Assembly: GCA_013203845.1 (NCBI GenBank)
Contig: JABMPE010000556.1
Span: forward strand, 1-38,650
DNA: 38,650 bases
DNA from: Rhodopirellula sp.
Lineage (GTDB): Bacteria > Planctomycetota > Planctomycetia > Planctomycetales > Planctomycetaceae
Direction: 5' to 3'
The notes under the pieces: generated by a model
What the model was told of the DNA's origin: nothing
Databases searched by the model: none
What the model saw: the letters and a program-made list of their open reading frames with translations, nothing else
Part shown: piece after piece, positions 35,988-38,650 of the stretch
Layout of the letters: the number at the start of each line of letters is the position of its first letter
Position numbering within the stretch: position 1 is the first letter of the stretch
Program-made: the position numbers and the translations under genes

Positions 35988-36251
35988 TGCGTCGCCTGAT
36001 CATTCAGAAAAAGTTACTCTGGAGAGATGTTGCAGCATTCGTCAGAGCAGGTTCCGCCTGCTTTAGGAAATCACTGTTCGGGCCAGTATTCCGCTTCGAG
36101 CGATGTCCGTCGAGTGTGCGAACGCTGGACGAAAAAAGTCTGCGGCTCTAGCGTTTCGTCACCGACATGTGCGCCGAGCGGACCTCGCCGCAAGTATTGA
36201 TGCGCCGCTCACTGATAACCAGCAGACCAGTCAACTTTCGGGAGCTTCACA

Positions 36252-37253
36252 ATGTCTCTGAATCGACGTCAGTTTCTGAAACAAAGCATTCCTGGAGCCG
36301 CCGCGGTTGGTGTCTCGAATTCCGTTGCGAACTATCTTTCGCAGCCAGACATCGCTGGCCGTTTCTCGATGCCCGGCTTGTATGCTGCCGACTCACCACC
36401 AAAGAAAGCGTCGAAGTACATCGACGTTCATACTCACATCGGCACCACCTGGAACGGTAACAAAGAGTTGACTGTCGACGGACTGTTGCGTTGGATGGAC
36501 GAGCACGATATCGAGAGGTCGGTCCTGCTTCCGCTGACGTCTCCAGAGTCGTCCAGTTTTCTGCTGCTTACAGAACCGGCTTTGGTGGCGGCAAAAGCTC
36601 ACCCGGATCGCTTTACTGCATTCTGTTCGATCGACCCTCGGACGTCGCTGCGTGGTGGTCGCAAGGGGTTTCTCGATGTCATCGGTCGGTATGTCGAACA
36701 GGGAGCACGCGGTTTCGGCGAGCACAAAGTCGGGCTCGATTTCGACGATCCGTTGATGATGCAGATTTATGACGTCTGTGAGGAGCTGCAGATTCCGCTG
36801 CTCTTTCACATGGATAATGAGCGAGGAAAGGATCAACCAGGGCTGCCTCGATTGGAACACGCACTGGCGACGTTTCCGAAACTGAACTTTCTCGGCCACG
36901 GTCCCGGTTGGTGGGCATCGATTTCCGGCGGTCTGACACAAGCCGAGCTGATGAGCTATCCCAAAGATAAAGTCCGTCCCGGAGGCGCGATCGATCGACT
37001 GATGGAAGCCTATCCGAATCTCTACGGCGATCTTTCCGCCGGTTCCGGAGCCAACTCGATCAGCCGCGACCGCGACTTCGGTCGCGAGTTCATGATTCGC
37101 CGACAGGACCGGCTGATGTTTGGAACGGATTACCTGCAGCCGGGACAGGCCGTTCCGCAGTTCGAACTGTTTGACAGTCTCGATCTGCCCGCAGCCGTCG
37201 CCACTAAAGTTTTCCGAGGCAACGCCGAACGAGTTCTGAAACTCAACTCATAA
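36252..37253 (+). CDS. Tat-exported amidohydrolase family protein
   Basis: A 333-residue metal-dependent hydrolase of the amidohydrolase-2 type. The N-terminus LNRRQFLKQSIPGAAAVGVSNSVA is a twin-arginine signal (RRQFLK), so it is exported folded. The barrel begins with KYIDVHTHIG (two His metal ligands) and includes LLFHMDNE and LNFLGHGPGWW, ending in the catalytic-type Asp in RLMFGTDYLQPG. Substrate is unknown; related enzymes act on carboxylates or amides of aromatic or lactone type. GGGAG is seven bases before the ATG. It is a single gene, divergent from trpD. Confidence 0.9.
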   Translation: MSLNRRQFLKQSIPGAAAVGVSNSVANYLSQPDIAGRFSMPGLYAADSPPKKASKYIDVHTHIGTTWNGNKELTVDGLLRWMDEHDIERSVLLPLTSPESSSFLLLTEPALVAAKAHPDRFTAFCSIDPRTSLRGGRKGFLDVIGRYVEQGARGFGEHKVGLDFDDPLMMQIYDVCEELQIPLLFHMDNERGKDQPGLPRLEHALATFPKLNFLGHGPGWWASISGGLTQAELMSYPKDKVRPGGAIDRLMEAYPNLYGDLSAGSGANSISRDRDFGREFMIRRQDRLMFGTDYLQPGQAVPQFELFDSLDLPAAVATKVFRGNAERVLKLNS

Positions 37254-37936
37254 GAGATCATCAGAGAAAAGCCGCTTGACGCTTATTGGCCGCGTTTGTC
37301 CATTGAGGGATGCATTTCGTCCTCTGTGCAAACGACCTAACTCTGGTACGTAACCATGAGGGCCAACGCGCCCTGACCGTTTTGCCATCAGACGGGTCAG
37401 ACGCGTGCGTTGAGGCTTGTCACCTTTCCGCGGGTGGTGAGTTTTCACAGGGCGTGTGTCGGAGCTGGATCGGCATTCTGTCTCTTCGGTCTCAATAAGA
37501 ACCGAGTAGGGAATCGCTTCCTGACTTCTGCTGCCGACGCGCATCAGCGATCTGCATTGATCGCGTGCAGTCGTCTAATCAGTCGCAAATTCAGCACGAC
37601 CACCCCAACGCGAAACTGAACCACCGATGTCCATGCCGGATAGTGACGAACGACGAACACCTGAAAAAATGTAGATGTTGCCGTGGCACAAATGGTGAAA
37701 ATGCAAAAAAAACAGAAGTCGTAACCCGTTAATTAATAATGCGTTGCGAGTGATTGTGTACTGATGGGCACTTCTCGGACGTGACGTTCAATTATGACTA
37801 ATAGGTATAATAGGAACTGTAGGGACGGTTGTTCGTCCCCTGTTCAATCCTGACCAATTGCAATCTTCGTTTCAATTGCGGGCCAGGGAGAACCAGGCAC
37901 AAGAACACTTCAATTTTTACTCAGGGAGCACTGCAG
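37254..37936. other. Long gene-free region, AT-richer towards its right end
   Basis: About 683 bp with no convincing gene. From about 37660 the base composition drifts to AT-rich with A-runs and GTTAATTAATAATGCG, unlike the flanks. A TATAAT hexamer and a hairpin before the next gene are listed separately. The small ORFs (37248-37544, 37310-37498, 37410-37619) have no recognisable sequence. Confidence 0.4.
37806..37839 (+). promoter_or_regulatory. Possible -10 box and leader hairpin
   Basis: TATAAT at 37806-37811 is a perfect -10 consensus; the best upstream hexamer, TTCAAT, is too close, so the -35 is weak. Ten bases later GGGACG, loop GTTGTT, CGTCCC form a perfect 6-bp hairpin at 37822-37839, which would lie at the very 5' end of the leader, about 100 bases before the ATG at 37937. 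Confidence 0.35.
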
Positions 37937-38308
37937 ATGTTGTTTTCAAAAAAGAGCTTTCGTCAGTTGTTCGCAAGTCGCCCAACTCGTCGCGCCGCTG
38001 CCTGGTCGGTCCCGGCCCAGCTTGAAATTCTTCCAGAAAGAATCCTTTTGAGTGCGGCCACGATCCAGGAGATCAGTGTAATGGCTGAGCCATGGGCAAC
38101 GATGGTCGGTGGGACGATCAATTCCCCTGACGGAAATTACGATGGTCTCTATGTCTCATTTGGCGGCGTGTTCTCGGGGTCTGACGTCTCTATTGGTGGA
38201 ACGGGTTCATTTGTCACGATGTTCAGCCCAAATCTTTCCGGGGTTGGAACGGTCACGCTGTTCGATGCTAACGGAGTTCAGCTCGATCAGTACGTGACGA
38301 GCGTGTAA
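37937..38308 (+). CDS. Short secreted protein with LEPR-XLL-like N-terminus
   Basis: A 123-residue protein starting at ATG 37937 (GGGAG eight bases upstream; the tracked earlier start adds only leader). The N-terminus is basic (SKKSFRQLFASRPTRRAAAWSVPAQ) and contains LEILPERILLSAAT, close to the LEPR-x-LLSAAT motif that marks very large exported planctomycete proteins. The remaining ~85 residues are Gly/Ser/Val-rich and beta-like (GGTINSPDGNYDGLYVSFGGVFSGSDVSIGGTG). Usual LEPR-XLL proteins are hundreds to thousands of residues, so this is a miniature form or the surviving start of a longer gene; the stop codon is clear. Function is unknown. Confidence 0.7.
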   Translation: MLFSKKSFRQLFASRPTRRAAAWSVPAQLEILPERILLSAATIQEISVMAEPWATMVGGTINSPDGNYDGLYVSFGGVFSGSDVSIGGTGSFVTMFSPNLSGVGTVTLFDANGVQLDQYVTSV

Positions 38309-38367
38309 AGGCCGGCAGGCTTCGGAACTTTGCCGTCATATCCAACATTTCATGTGAAAGATTTCCG

Positions 38368-38650
38368 ATGATTTCTTCTGATATCCGCGTTGAGTTCGAA
38401 CGTTTTCGAAACGCTGGTCTCAATGGGGACGACATGGCCGCCTCGCGTCTTGAATCACGTTTTGGCGATGGTTTGACTCGCTTCGTCCGTCGTATCGTTC
38501 GTGCAGGCCGAGGCACTGGCGCGCTGGCTGAATTTATTCTGAATGAGGCAAGCATCATTCGTGAACAACTCGGCCTGGAGCGTGATGAGCTTGTGGCAGA
38601 ACTGAACTGCCGTCTGTGCGCCGTGATCACTGGTCGCGGCTTCGCCGGGC
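38368..38650 (+). CDS. Unrecognised protein, N-terminal part (runs off window)
   Basis: An open frame from ATG 38368 (GAAAGA upstream) to the window end, at least 94 residues and not in the ORF track because it has no stop. It reads MISSDIRVEFERFRNAGLNGD...RFGDGLTRFVRRIVRAGRGTGALAEFILNEASIIREQLGLERDELVAEL. It is basic-acidic, helical, with no signal peptide. The opening resembles the helical start of some planctomycete sigma-factor-like or kinase-associated proteins, but I cannot assign a family from this part. It is 59 bp downstream of the LEPR-XLL-like gene. Confidence 0.6.
   Translation, partial: MISSDIRVEFERFRNAGLNGDDMAASRLESRFGDGLTRFVRRIVRAGRGTGALAEFILNEASIIREQLGLERDELVAELNCRLCAVITGRGFAG

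Overview
The window looks like chromosomal DNA from a planctomycete, probably of the Planctomycetaceae/Fuerstiella/Gimesia type. This is judged from gene content alone; no 16S gene is present. The pointers are: a short secreted protein with a LEPR-XLL-like N-terminus (LPERILLSA); a Hanks-type kinase, an FHA protein and a zinc-ribbon receiver protein close together; a DUF3467 protein; a divergent HU; a Tat-exported amidohydrolase; a PQQ-type beta-propeller/Gfo-Idh-MocA pair; and a XylR-like AraC regulator. I see no phage, CRISPR array, rRNA or tRNA gene, and no complete insertion sequence.

Layout. Bases 1-496 hold a 125-bp perfect inverted repeat, one arm of which carries the start of a small Flp/type IVb pilin gene. 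Bases 561-4197 (minus) form a three-gene, overlapping lipid cassette: FAD-dependent oxidoreductase, DUF1365, cyclopropane-fatty-acid synthase-like methyltransferase. A thiolase gene diverges from it at 4498. Bases 5862-7718 hold an MNIO (DUF692) enzyme and its HvfC/BufC-like (DUF2063) partner, with no visible precursor peptide. A TadG-like von Willebrand A protein with a Gly/Asn repeat (minus) and a membrane Ser/Thr kinase follow. Bases 11482-14828 hold a YbgC-like thioesterase, a short pheT without the usual N-terminal tRNA-binding OB domain, and an LRR lipoprotein. Bases 14984-16224 hold a degenerate receiver/zinc-ribbon protein and an FHA protein. Bases 16575-18956 hold an unrecognised membrane-anchored protein and a secreted GH88/105-like hydrolase. 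Bases 19001-21450 are an ABC-2-like transporter.

Bases 25101-21424 (minus) form a probable operon: PQQ-propeller, Gfo/Idh/MocA oxidoreductase, SlyX, HpnC-type squalene/phytoene synthase. An AraC/XylR-type regulator lies just upstream. Bases 26909-28377 hold a WXG100-like protein, a coiled-coil partner and pdxH. lepA and an MsbA-like ABC exporter follow. Bases 33011-33985 hold DUF3467 and, convergent to it, HU, with a terminator for each. trpD and a redoxin form a minus-strand pair. The window closes with a Tat amidohydrolase, a 680-bp gene-free stretch, the mini LEPR-XLL protein and a gene that runs off the end.

The most interesting points are the MNIO/BufC pair without a local substrate, the WXG100-like/coiled-coil pair linked to pdxH, the receiver in which the phosphoacceptor and two other catalytic residues are replaced, the pheT lacking its OB domain, the 123-residue LEPR-XLL protein, and two intergenic palindromic repeats of CACAGAG/CGCAGAG type. 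None is proven to be a new system. All functions are inferred from sequence reading without database searches.
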